Assembly: GCA_045636125.1 (NCBI GenBank)
Contig: JAZTWX010000042.1
Span: 42,712-106,711, forward strand
Origin: HGM04593 sp045636125
GTDB taxonomy: Bacteria; Bacteroidota; Bacteroidia; Bacteroidales; Bacteroidaceae
Direction of reading: 5' to 3'
DNA length: 64,000 bases
The notes beneath the pieces are model-generated. The model was not told the origin of the DNA, ran no database searches, and worked only from the letters and a program-made list of their open reading frames with translations. Shown piece by piece: positions 15,392-22,666 of the stretch; within the stretch, counting starts at the first letter, position 1; each line of letters starts with the position of its first letter. The translations under genes and the position numbers were made by a program.

Positions 15392-16413
15392 TTTTTTATC
15401 TTGAGTTTGTTCAAAGCTTGTCGGTAGCGCTTGGCGTTGGCGTTATGCGCTGCAAGGGTGCTTGCAAAGTTATGTGTGCCCGAAAGGTCTTCTTTTGCAC
15501 ACATATAAAGGTATTTGTGCTTTGCGGGGTTGAGCACACTCTCCATAGCCTGCACCGTGGGTATGCGTATTGGGCCGGGGGGTAGTCCTTTGTGCTTGTA
15601 GGTGTTGTATGGCGAGTTAATCTCTAAATCATCGTTTAATATGCGTTTGCGCGCAAAATCGCCCAGTGCGAATTTCACCGTGGGGTCGGCTTGCAGTGGC
15701 ATACCTTTTTTCAGTCTGTTTAGGTAGAGGCCTGCCACAATTGGTTTTTCGCTGTGGTTGTTTGTCTCCTCGTCCACTATCGATGCCAGTGTTGCAACCT
15801 CGTGCGGGGTGAGCCCGAGAGCGGCGGCTTTTGTGCGGCGGCTTTTGTTCCAGTAGAGGTCGTGCTCTTTGAGCATGCGCAGCATAAACTTTTCGGGGCT
15901 TATGTTCCAGTAAAGTTCGTATGTGTTGGGGATGAAAAGCGATGGTAAGGTGCTTTTGTTGTAATTGATGTGGGAAAGATAGACTTCGTTGCAGGCGATT
16001 TTTGCAATTGCGGCCGAATCTATCATAAGTTGTTTGCCTACAGTGGCAAAAAGTTGTTCCACGGTGCGTGTCGACGGCACTGTTACCATTATGGGGGTCT
16101 GTTGGTTGCTCACGATGCGACGGTAGAGCGCGTGCATATTGTCGCCATCGTAAATTGCAAAGCGGCCGCTTCTCTTTTGCTTGTCGAGGTTGTTGTGATG
16201 GGCGAGCAGGCGGAACCCGAGCATTGTGTGCGGGTGGGCGGTCTCTTCAATCTGTTTCATTATGTCGGCCGCGCTGTCGGTGGGGTATATGTGGATGTAG
16301 GCTGTCTCGTTGAGTGAAAATTGTGCCCCTTTCAAAATATAGTATCCACCGGCAGCCACTGCCGCTACGATTATCGCAAGCAGTGATGTCGTTGCTATAA
16401 TGGCTTTTTTCAT
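15388..16413 (-). CDS. mltG: Endolytic murein transglycosylase MltG
   Basis: 341 residues with one N-terminal membrane anchor (about 5-25), then a LysM-like domain and the YceG catalytic domain: ASIVDEETNNH, VAGLYLNRLKKGMPLQADPTV, the PYNTYKHKGLPPGPI motif and a C-terminal GTHNFASTLAAHN. MltG cleaves nascent glycan strands and sets their length. In E. coli the catalytic residue is the first Glu of the ASIVEKET-type motif; here the aligned residue is D214, followed by E215, so the active residue may be shifted. Two minus-strand promoters in a tandem repeat (16451-16616) precede it. Confidence 0.9.
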   Translation of the reverse strand: MKKAIIATTSLLAIIVAAVAAGGYYILKGAQFSLNETAYIHIYPTDSAADIMKQIEETAHPHTMLGFRLLAHHNNLDKQKRSGRFAIYDGDNMHALYRRIVSNQQTPIMVTVPSTRTVEQLFATVGKQLMIDSAAIAKIACNEVYLSHINYNKSTLPSLFIPNTYELYWNISPEKFMLRMLKEHDLYWNKSRRTKAAALGLTPHEVATLASIVDEETNNHSEKPIVAGLYLNRLKKGMPLQADPTVKFALGDFARKRILNDDLEINSPYNTYKHKGLPPGPIRIPTVQAMESVLNPAKHKYLYMCAKEDLSGTHNFASTLAAHNANAKRYRQALNKLKIKK

Positions 16414-16450
16414 ATCCTTGTTTCTTTTTGTTGTGAATATGTTGTTTTTT

Positions 16451-16616
16451 GCTTGCAGGTTTATCTACGAGCGCATCCTGTTTTCGCTTCAGTTATGAAG
16501 CAAAGATAATCAAAGCGAGTTAAACGCAAGCTTGCTTGCAAGTTTTCCCACGAGCGCCTCCTGTTTTCGCCTCCGTTAGGAGGCAAAGATAGTCAAAGCG
16601 GGCGAGAAACAAACAT
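16451..16616 (-). repeat. Tandem 83-bp repeat carrying promoter and hairpin, two copies
   Basis: Copy A is 16451-16533 and copy B 16534-16616. Both begin GCTTGCA, share ACGAGCGC and CCTGTTTTCGC, and end near TCAAAGCG. On the minus strand each holds TATCTTTG (16501-16508 and 16584-16591) with a TTG 18 bp upstream, and a 6-bp hairpin with a GTTA loop directly behind the box. Two stem pairs differ between the copies, and both members of each pair have changed together. Confidence 0.75.
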
Positions 16617-16736
16617 CGAGCGGTGCTTTTTCGCGTTTTTTTTGTGCTTTTCTTTGTTTTGCTGTGCTTTGGCGTGTTAATGGATGGCTGTTACAATTTT
16701 TATAATAAAAAATGCTGCTTTTTACTCCAAAACGTT

Positions 16737-16744
16737 TATATTTG
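16737..16744 (+). promoter_or_regulatory. -7 box of the export/BY-kinase operon
   Basis: TATATTTG, with about 74 bp of leader to the ATG at 16819. No convincing -33 element. Confidence 0.5.
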
Positions 16745-16818
16745 CAAATTATTAAGGAACTGCGCTTGCTTGTTCCCATTATGGTGTATTGATTGAAAAT
16801 TAATAATCTATAGTAATT

Positions 16819-17619
16819 ATGAAACTATTCGGTTGTAAAATGTCGGGCTTGTTGCTTCTTGTGGCAATTGTTGTCTCGTCGTGTACTTCGTACAAAAAGG
16901 TTCCCTATCTGCAAAACAGCGATGAACTTGCAAAAATGGAGCAGAGCGCTGCAGTTTATGAACCCACAATTCAGTCGGGCGACTTGTTGAATATTATTGT
17001 AACCTCACCCAATGAGCCCACGGCTTCGTTGCCCTACAATTTATCGGTGGCAATTCCTTACAATAGAAATAGTACTTTAACCGCACAGCCAACATATCAA
17101 ACTTATCTTGTCGACTCTGAGGGTAATATAGAAATGCCCATTATTGGTAAAATGCACGTTGCAGGTCTCACACGTTTGGCGCTTGAAAAAGAGGTTTACG
17201 AAAAGGTAAAAGGTGCTTTTACAAGTGCTCCCGTAGTGACAGTCCGTTTTGCCGAATATAAAGTGTCGGTTCTTGGCGAGGTTGCCTCTCCCGGAACTTA
17301 CAACGTCTCAAATGGAAAAGTTAACGTCTTTCAGGCACTTGCTCTTGCAAGGGATATGACCATTCACGGCTTGCGCGAAAATGTAAAGGTTATTCGCGAG
17401 GGTGCCGATGGAAAAACCATTGTAGGCGAGCTCGACCTCACCGACGCATCGGTAATTTCTTCGCCCTTCTATCAACTGCAGCAGAATGATATTGTATATG
17501 TTACCCCCAATAAAGCCAAGGCAAAAGGCTCTGACGTGGGCAGTACCACCTCTTTATGGTTCTCGGCAACATCTATTCTGGTTTCTCTTACTTCACTCTT
17601 GTATAATATCTTAAAATAA
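16819..17619 (+). CDS. Wza-like polysaccharide biosynthesis/export lipoprotein
   Basis: 266 residues. The signal peptide ends in the lipobox VVSSC. A Poly_export domain follows (about 50-130: IQSGDLLNIIV and DSEGNIEMPIIGKMHVAGLT), then an SLBB-type domain (VSVLGEVASPGTYNV). A C-terminal hydrophobic stretch (LWFSATSILVSLTSLLYNIL) could form the outer-membrane helix seen in Wza. The family forms the outer-membrane channel for capsule or exopolysaccharide. It is 6 bp upstream of the BY-kinase, the usual partner. Confidence 0.9.
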   Translation: MKLFGCKMSGLLLLVAIVVSSCTSYKKVPYLQNSDELAKMEQSAAVYEPTIQSGDLLNIIVTSPNEPTASLPYNLSVAIPYNRNSTLTAQPTYQTYLVDSEGNIEMPIIGKMHVAGLTRLALEKEVYEKVKGAFTSAPVVTVRFAEYKVSVLGEVASPGTYNVSNGKVNVFQALALARDMTIHGLRENVKVIREGADGKTIVGELDLTDASVISSPFYQLQQNDIVYVTPNKAKAKGSDVGSTTSLWFSATSILVSLTSLLYNILK

Positions 17620-17625
17620 TAAACA

Positions 17626-20064
17626 ATGGATAACGAGCGTAATTTTGTTCAGGAAGAAAACGATAGCGATTTCAATTTAGGTTTGCTTCTGCGCCACTTT
17701 CTGCTGAATTGGAAACTCTTTGCGGTGTCGCTGGCCGTTTGCCTTGTTGTAGCTGTATTTTATGTATACAATTCGACAAGAATCTATAGTGTGTCGGCAA
17801 AAATCCTTTTGCAGGACTCTGAAAAAGGATCATTCGCATCGCAGTTCGATATGCTTGCCGATTTCGGTTACAAAAATACCGGTTCCAGCGTTGAGAACGA
17901 GATTGAGGTAATAAATTCTGTTTCCGTTGTAAAAGCTGCCGTTCAAGAGGCTGGTTTGTATATCTCTTATTACAGGCCTAAACTTTTTGGTTTCTCACCC
18001 ATATACAAGATGAGTAGCCCCGTGAATGCTGCTATTCAGGAGGAGGATCTTGCGCAGCTTCGCAGCTCGTTGCAGATAACTCTTGAGGTTGAGGAGGATT
18101 CCACTTATAATGTCTCTTATGCATATAAGAATATTGCCGAGGGGCTCGAGGTTGAAACCGAACCCCAAACAATCAATGAATTTCCTTATCTGCTTGCCAC
18201 TGAAAAGGGTAACATACTGCTCACTCTTAACGAGGGAGTAGAGTTGCCTTCCGATGTTAAAATTGTAATATCTCCCCTTTACAGTGCAGCATTGGCCTAT
18301 AAGGGCTCGCTTGCAATCGCTCCCGTGTCAAAAACTGCATCGGTTGCCATTGTTGCAACAAACACCGCTGTTCCTGCTAACGGAATCGACTTTATCGATG
18401 CTGTAATAAAGGGCTACAACGATGTTACAAACGAGGATAAGCGTCAGGTAGCGAAAGATACCGAGCGTTTCATTCTCGAACGCATAGACTCCATCAGCAA
18501 CGAACTTGGCGAGAGAGAAAGACGCCTTGCCAACTACAAGAAAAACAACCAGATGCTCACTCCCGAGCTCGACGCTCCCCAGACTCTGCGCAGCAAGGTG
18601 GAGTATGTTAAAAAGATGGAGGAGATGGAGATTCTTATGAAAAACTGCAAGTACCTGAGCGACTTCATCAACGACTCAAAGAACGACTTGCAGGCAATCC
18701 CCTCAACAATGGGTGTTATAAATGAGCCTGCAATGGCATCGCTCATAAACCATTATAATTCCGAAGTTGCCGAGCGCAATCTTCTCTTGCTCACAGCTAC
18801 CGCCGAGAACCCTGCGCTCAAGGTGCAGACCGAACTTGTGCGCACTTTGCAGAGTGATATTCGTGGTGCAGTGAAAGCTTATGACGAATCTCTGCAAGTA
18901 CAGTATAGTTTGCTCGAGAAACTTACTCGCGAGTATACCGATCGCCTTGAGATGTCGCCCGACCTCGAGCGCTCTTTGGCCGAAATTACACGTGAACGCG
19001 ATATCAAGTCGCAGCTCTACGTGATGTTGCTCCAGAAGTACGAGGAGAACGCCCTTACACTCGCTGTTACAGCCAACAATCTCCGTTGTATAGATCCAGC
19101 AATGTGCTCTTCGGCTCCTGTAGCGCCCCGCACAAAAATGATATATCTTGTAGCATTGATGCTTGGTGTTATTTTGCCCGCACTCTATGTCTACATTAAA
19201 GAGATGCTCCGCACTAAAATATCGAGCCCCGAAGAGGTGGAAAAACTCACCACAATGCCCGTTGTTGCAAGCATTCCTGCAAAACACGGTATGTCGGGCC
19301 GCAGTTCTTCGCTTGTTGTACGTGAGAATAAGAACGATATTATGGCCGAGGCTTTCCGCACCCTGCGTACCAATCTCAATTTTATAATCAAAAAGCAGAC
19401 TGGCAACATTGTAATGTTTACCTCAACCGTTTCTGGCGAGGGAAAGACATTTGTGTCGTCAAACTTTGCGATGAGCGTTGCGCTGCTTGGTAAAAAAGTA
19501 CTTATGATGGGTGTCGATATTCGCCGTCCCCGTCTGGCCGAGGTCTTCAATATCAACCCTAAAGCCGAGGGTATAACATCGTACTTGTCGGGCGATGAAA
19601 AGGATGTTGCGTTGCTCGACAGCCTCATTCTGCAGTCGACCGAGTCTCCAAACCTTCATCTGCTCCCCGCTGGTATTGTACCTCCCAACCCCGCAGAGCT
19701 CTTGGCAAAAACAAACATAGAGACAGCACTCGATTATTTGAGCAAGAAATACGACTACATCATAATGGATTCTGCTCCTGTAGGTCTTGTGAGTGACTCG
19801 TTTATTCTCAGCCGCGTGGCCGATGTTGTAGTGTATGTAGCCCGCATTGATTACACCGAAAAGAACTCGTTCGACTTTGTAAACACTGCTGTTAAGGATG
19901 GCAAGCTCAAGAATGTTTCTATTGCAATCAACGGCGATGATGTAGAAAAACGCCGCGGTCTTGCCAATAATTACCTCAAGAGCTATTATTACGGTTATAC
20001 ATATATAGCCGATGGGACAAAGGTAAAGGAGCGTAAGGAACGTAGAGAACGTAAAAAGAATTAA
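17626..20064 (+). CDS. Wzc-type polysaccharide co-polymerase / tyrosine autokinase
   Basis: 812 residues. A Wzz domain with a transmembrane helix near 30-50 is followed by a long coiled-coil periplasmic region (about 270-470), a second membrane helix near 500-525, then a cytoplasmic BY-kinase domain: Walker A SGEGKT (about 602-608), Walker A' VDIRRPR (about 629) and Walker B YIIMDSAP (about 715). The C-terminus has a tyrosine cluster (YYYGYTY) and a strongly basic tail. It controls polymer length and export through tyrosine autophosphorylation. No glycosyltransferase, flippase or polymerase gene is adjacent, so the glycan made with it must be encoded elsewhere. A terminator follows. Confidence 0.93.
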   Translation: MDNERNFVQEENDSDFNLGLLLRHFLLNWKLFAVSLAVCLVVAVFYVYNSTRIYSVSAKILLQDSEKGSFASQFDMLADFGYKNTGSSVENEIEVINSVSVVKAAVQEAGLYISYYRPKLFGFSPIYKMSSPVNAAIQEEDLAQLRSSLQITLEVEEDSTYNVSYAYKNIAEGLEVETEPQTINEFPYLLATEKGNILLTLNEGVELPSDVKIVISPLYSAALAYKGSLAIAPVSKTASVAIVATNTAVPANGIDFIDAVIKGYNDVTNEDKRQVAKDTERFILERIDSISNELGERERRLANYKKNNQMLTPELDAPQTLRSKVEYVKKMEEMEILMKNCKYLSDFINDSKNDLQAIPSTMGVINEPAMASLINHYNSEVAERNLLLLTATAENPALKVQTELVRTLQSDIRGAVKAYDESLQVQYSLLEKLTREYTDRLEMSPDLERSLAEITRERDIKSQLYVMLLQKYEENALTLAVTANNLRCIDPAMCSSAPVAPRTKMIYLVALMLGVILPALYVYIKEMLRTKISSPEEVEKLTTMPVVASIPAKHGMSGRSSSLVVRENKNDIMAEAFRTLRTNLNFIIKKQTGNIVMFTSTVSGEGKTFVSSNFAMSVALLGKKVLMMGVDIRRPRLAEVFNINPKAEGITSYLSGDEKDVALLDSLILQSTESPNLHLLPAGIVPPNPAELLAKTNIETALDYLSKKYDYIIMDSAPVGLVSDSFILSRVADVVVYVARIDYTEKNSFDFVNTAVKDGKLKNVSIAINGDDVEKRRGLANNYLKSYYYGYTYIADGTKVKERKERRERKKN

Positions 20065-20079
20065 TATAACTAAACTTGT

Positions 20080-20112
20080 CACCCCGCATCATGATGCGGG
20101 GTGATTTTTTTT
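20080..20112 (+). terminator. Terminator of the export/BY-kinase operon
   Basis: CACCCCGCATCA pairs perfectly with TGATGCGGGGTG, then a run of eight T. Confidence 0.92.
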
Positions 20113-20206
20113 AAGGTACAAAGGCGGTGCGGTGTTGCTTTATTCCTTAAAAAAAGATTGTTTCCCTTAAACAAAAATGCATAAAAAGCATTAATAATTC
20201 TTGGAG

Positions 20207-20250
20207 CGGAGAATTATGAAATTTTGCACACTGTAGCAGTGTAATCTCCG
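20207..20250 (+). other. Two-level hairpin upstream of the spt promoter
   Basis: An outer stem CGGAGAATTA (20207-20216) with TAATCTCCG (20242-20250) encloses CACTG-TAG-CAGTG (20229-20241). It lies 10 bp before the -33 element of spt and could be a DNA operator or part of an unannotated RNA. No other feature is seen between 20113 and 20259. Confidence 0.35.
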
Positions 20251-20259
20251 ATGCAAAAA

Positions 20260-20291
20260 TTGTGTTAGTTTATAAAAAATGATTATCTTTG
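20260..20291 (+). promoter_or_regulatory. Promoter of spt
   Basis: TTG at 20260-20262, 21-bp spacer, TATCTTTG at 20284-20291; 50 bp to the ATG. Confidence 0.8.
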
Positions 20292-20341
20292 CACGTCGAA
20301 ATAAAAAAATTGCGCAAGCGAGTCTTTAGGAGTTAGTTGAA

Positions 20342-21529
20342 ATGGGCATTTTAAAAGATAAATACGCGAAGTACGACCTTCCACAGCGTTTTATGGCTAT
20401 GGGAGTATATCCTTATTTCCGTTGCATTGAAAGCGAACAGGATACCGAGGTTCTCATGAGCGGTAAAAAAGTGCTTATGTTCGGCTCCAATTCTTATATG
20501 GGGCTTACCAATCACCCCCGTATAAAAGAGGCCGCAATAGCTGCCACTCGCAAATATGGCACCGGTTGCGCCGGTTCGCGCTTTCTCAACGGAACGGTCG
20601 ATATACACCTGCAACTCGAAAACGAACTTGCGCAGTTTGTCGGCAAGGACGAAGCGTTGGTATATTCGACAGGCTTTCAGGTGAACCTGGGTGTATTGTC
20701 ATGTATAACAGGCCGTCGCGACACAATCCTTTGCGATGAGCTCGACCACGCGTCTATTGTCGACGGTCGTCGTCTCTCGTTCTCCACGGTGCGTAAGTTC
20801 CGTCACAATAATATGGAGAGCCTCGAAAAGGAGTTGCAGGCTTGCGCTCCCGACACAATAAAACTTATTGTGGTCGACGGTGTCTTCAGTATGGAAGGTG
20901 ATATTGCCAATCTGCCCGAAATAGTGCGCTTGAAAGACAAATATAACGCAAGTATAATGGTAGACGAGGCGCACGGCCTTGGAGTTTTGGGCAAGCAGGG
21001 TAGGGGTACTTGTGACCACTATGGTGTAACCTCCGATGTTGACCTCATTATGGGAACGTTCAGTAAATCGCTTGCTACCATAGGAGGTTTTATTGCCGGC
21101 GATAAAGAGGTTATAAACTACATCCGCCACAACTCGCGCTCCTATATATTTAGCGCAAGCAACACGCCGGCGGCAACTGCGGCAGCGCTCGAAGCGTTGC
21201 ACATTATTCAGGAGGAGCCTGAGAGAATGGAAAACCTCTGGAATATTACAAATTATACGTTGAAAAATTTCCGCGACCTGGGATTTGAGATAGGTAATAC
21301 ATCTACCCCTATTATTCCCTTGTATATTCGCGACACCGATAAGACATTTATGGTAACCAAGCTGCTGTGGGACGCAGGTGTTTTTGTAAACCCCGTTGTT
21401 CCGCCTGCTTGTTCGCCGCAAGACACGCTCATTCGCTTCTCGCTTATGGCTACACACACCAAGGAGCAGATAGACCGTGCGTTGGATGTGATGGTACCCA
21501 TCTTCAAGCAATTGGAGATAATTAAATAA
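20342..21529 (+). CDS. spt: Serine palmitoyltransferase
   Basis: 395 residues of the alpha-oxoamine synthase branch of PLP aminotransferases. FGSNSYMGLTNHPRIKEAA, GTGCAGSRFLNGT, DELDHASIVDG, VDEAHGLGVLGKQGRG and GTFSKSLATIGGF (Schiff-base lysine K242) are the family blocks. These join an acyl-CoA to an amino acid with decarboxylation. The closely related KBL and BioF enzymes differ at the N-terminus; the start MGILKDKYAKYDLPQRFMAM resembles the Bacteroides enzyme that makes 3-ketosphinganine, the first step of sphingolipid synthesis. No other sphingolipid gene is adjacent. The tRNA-Pro gene starts 10 bp after its stop with no promoter between. Confidence 0.87.
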   Translation: MGILKDKYAKYDLPQRFMAMGVYPYFRCIESEQDTEVLMSGKKVLMFGSNSYMGLTNHPRIKEAAIAATRKYGTGCAGSRFLNGTVDIHLQLENELAQFVGKDEALVYSTGFQVNLGVLSCITGRRDTILCDELDHASIVDGRRLSFSTVRKFRHNNMESLEKELQACAPDTIKLIVVDGVFSMEGDIANLPEIVRLKDKYNASIMVDEAHGLGVLGKQGRGTCDHYGVTSDVDLIMGTFSKSLATIGGFIAGDKEVINYIRHNSRSYIFSASNTPAATAAALEALHIIQEEPERMENLWNITNYTLKNFRDLGFEIGNTSTPIIPLYIRDTDKTFMVTKLLWDAGVFVNPVVPPACSPQDTLIRFSLMATHTKEQIDRALDVMVPIFKQLEIIK

Positions 21530-21539
21530 AAACAGGTTA

Positions 21540-21613
21540 CGGGGTGTAGCGCAGTCCGGTAGCGCACCTGGTTTGGGACCAGGTGGTCGCAGGTTCGAAT
21601 CCTGTCGCCCCGA
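21540..21613 (+). tRNA. tRNA-Pro (anticodon TGG)
   Basis: 74 nt without encoded CCA (ACCC follows). Acceptor stem CGGGGTG/CGCCCCG, anticodon stem-loop CCTGG-TTTGGGA-CCAGG giving UGG, and T-arm AGG-TTCGAAT-CCT. It begins 10 bp after the spt stop codon and has no TAnnTTTG box of its own, so it is probably processed from the spt transcript. Confidence 0.95.
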
Positions 21614-21625
21614 CCCTTTTCTCTT

Positions 21626-21656
21626 GCAGAGCTCGTTTTTCGAGCTCTGCTTTTTT
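21626..21656 (+). terminator. Terminator after tRNA-Pro
   Basis: GCAGAGCTCG pairs with CGAGCTCTGC around TTTTT, then six T. The same hairpin recurs behind each tRNA fragment. Confidence 0.9.
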
Positions 21657-21712
21657 GTGCTGCGCATAGTGCAATGTCGTGTGTTTTCTCTCGTTAGCGT
21701 CCTCATCTTTGC

Positions 21713-21755
21713 GTTTGGGACCAGGTGGTCGCAGGTTCGAATCCTGTCGCCCCGA
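21713..21755 (+). repeat. 3' half of tRNA-Pro, copy 2
   Basis: 43 nt identical to bases 21571-21613 of tRNA-Pro, from the anticodon stem 5' edge (GTTTGGGACC) to the discriminator base. The 5' half (acceptor 5' strand, D-arm) is missing, so it cannot be a working tRNA. It is followed by the same CCCTTTT spacer and terminator hairpin. Confidence 0.9.
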
Positions 21756-21768
21756 CCCTTTTTCTTTT

Positions 21769-21798
21769 GCAGAGCTCGAAATGAGCTCTGCTTTTTTT
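21769..21798 (+). terminator. Terminator after tRNA-Pro fragment 2
   Basis: GCAGAGCTC/GAGCTCTGC around GAAAT, then seven T. Confidence 0.88.
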
Positions 21799-21904
21799 AT
21801 GCGTGTGCTGCGGCGATAGTGTTGTCCCCGCTTCGTATGTATGCGGAATGAGGTGCTCTCGATGTGATGATGTGTGTTTGCCTCGTAAGCGTCCTTTTCT
21901 TTGT

Positions 21905-21947
21905 GTTTGGGACCAGGTGGTCGCAGGTTCGAATCCTGTCGCCCCGA
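21905..21947 (+). repeat. 3' half of tRNA-Pro, copy 3
   Basis: Again 43 nt identical to the tRNA-Pro 3' half, followed by terminator. Copies 2 and 3 also share about 25 bp upstream (TCGT-AGCGTCCT...CTTTG) that is absent upstream of the real tRNA half, so copy 3 and copy 2 descend from one longer unit. Confidence 0.9.
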
Positions 21948-21959
21948 CCCTTTTCTCTT

Positions 21960-21990
21960 GCAGAGCTCGAAATGAGCTCTGCTTTTTTTT
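21960..21990 (+). terminator. Terminator after tRNA-Pro fragment 3
   Basis: GCAGAGCTC/GAGCTCTGC around GAAAT, then eight T. Confidence 0.88.
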
Positions 21991-22107
21991 ATTTTACTGA
22001 TTTGAAATTTTTCTTATACAGATTAACTAAAATTTTTGCATAGCCCCCCCCCAACTTTTGCAGGTGAGCCCCTTTTTGTCCACCCTGCCAGTTTTGAGGA
22101 TATAAAT

Positions 22108-22144
22108 AAAGAGAGAAAACCTTGTTTTAAGATTTTCTCTCTTT
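22108..22144 (-). terminator. Terminator of the minus-strand tRNA operon
   Basis: AAAGAGAGAAAA pairs with TTTTCTCTCTTT; on the minus strand it follows tRNA-Lys directly and is trailed by ATTTAT. The spacer to its left (21991-22107) holds a run of nine C at 22044-22052 and nothing else I can identify. Confidence 0.75.
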
Positions 22145-22145
22145 G

Positions 22146-22218
22146 TACGCCGTCAGGGACTCGAACCCTGGACCCATTGATTAAGAGTCAATTGCTCTAC
22201 CAACTGAGCTAACAGCGC
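22146..22218 (-). tRNA. tRNA-Lys (anticodon CTT)
   Basis: 73 nt, no encoded CCA. Anticodon stem-loop ATTGA-CTCTTAA-TCAAT gives CUU; D-arm GCTC...GAGC and T-arm CAGGG-TTCGAGT-CCCTG are regular. The acceptor stem GCGCTGT/ACGGCGT ends in a G1-U72 wobble. Last gene of the operon Ser-Glu-Glu-Lys. Confidence 0.94.
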
Positions 22219-22238
22219 ATCTTTTGTTGGTTGTTTTG

Positions 22239-22310
22239 TAGCGCCTACGGGAATCGAACCCGTGTTCCATGCGTGAGAGGCATGTGTCCTAGCCACTAGA
22301 CGAAAGCGCC
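22239..22310 (-). tRNA. tRNA-Glu (anticodon CTC), copy 2
   Basis: 72 nt. Anticodon stem-loop CATGC-CTCTCAC-GCATG gives CUC; D-arm GTC-TAG, T-arm ACGGG-TTCGATT-CCCGT. Identical to the copy at 22354, including some flanking bases. Confidence 0.94.
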
Positions 22311-22353
22311 GTGCTCTAAGGGCTTGCTTGCAGAGTTTGCTAAATTTGTTTTG

Positions 22354-22425
22354 TAGCGCCTACGGGAATCGAACCCGTGTTCCATGCGTGAGAGGCATGT
22401 GTCCTAGCCACTAGACGAAAGCGCC
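22354..22425 (-). tRNA. tRNA-Glu (anticodon CTC), copy 1
   Basis: 72 nt, identical to the next copy; the two lie 115 bp apart start to start with similar flanks, so they come from a tandem duplication. The anticodon CUC reads GAG only; the UUC isoacceptor must be elsewhere. Confidence 0.94.
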
Positions 22426-22446
22426 GTGCTCTGCAAATCTTCGAAG

Positions 22447-22533
22447 CGGAAGCTGGGGGATTCGAACCCCCGGTACGGTAACCCGTACGGCAGTTTAGCA
22501 AACTGCTGGTTTCAGCCACTCACCCAAACTTCC
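22447..22533 (-). tRNA. tRNA-Ser (anticodon GCT)
   Basis: 87 nt with the long variable arm of class II tRNAs (CGTACGGGTTACCGTAC). Anticodon stem-loop GCAGT-TTGCTAA-ACTGC gives GCU; acceptor stem GGAAGTT/AGCTTCC, discriminator G. First gene of the tRNA operon. Confidence 0.95.
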
Positions 22534-22568
22534 GTTTGAATTAAAGCTTACGCCCTTATTTTGCGTTG

Positions 22569-22599
22569 CAAAGGTACGGCGCTTTTTTTTAATATGCAA
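22569..22599 (-). promoter_or_regulatory. Promoter of the tRNA operon
   Basis: On the minus strand: TTG (complement of 22597-22599), 20-bp spacer, TACCTTTG (complement of 22569-22576), about 36 bp before the mature tRNA-Ser. Confidence 0.85.
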
Positions 22600-22666
22600 G
22601 CGTATGGGAGAATATTTTCAAAAAAAATGTTGCATTTTCTTTGAGATGTGGCTCAAGCGAGCTTTT

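Larger units (their letters stand above)
16414..16818. other. Divergent regulatory spacer mltG / polysaccharide export
   Basis: This gene-free 405-bp stretch holds the tandem repeat above, the two minus-strand promoters for mltG, and the plus-strand -7 box at 16737-16744. A 67-codon minus-strand frame at 16576-16779 has no family resemblance and I do not call it. Confidence 0.6.

Noticed and set aside
21540..21990. CRISPR array from the three repeated units
   Set aside because: Only three copies with 100-150-bp spacers, and the repeat is the 3' half of an adjacent tRNA plus its terminator; no cas genes.
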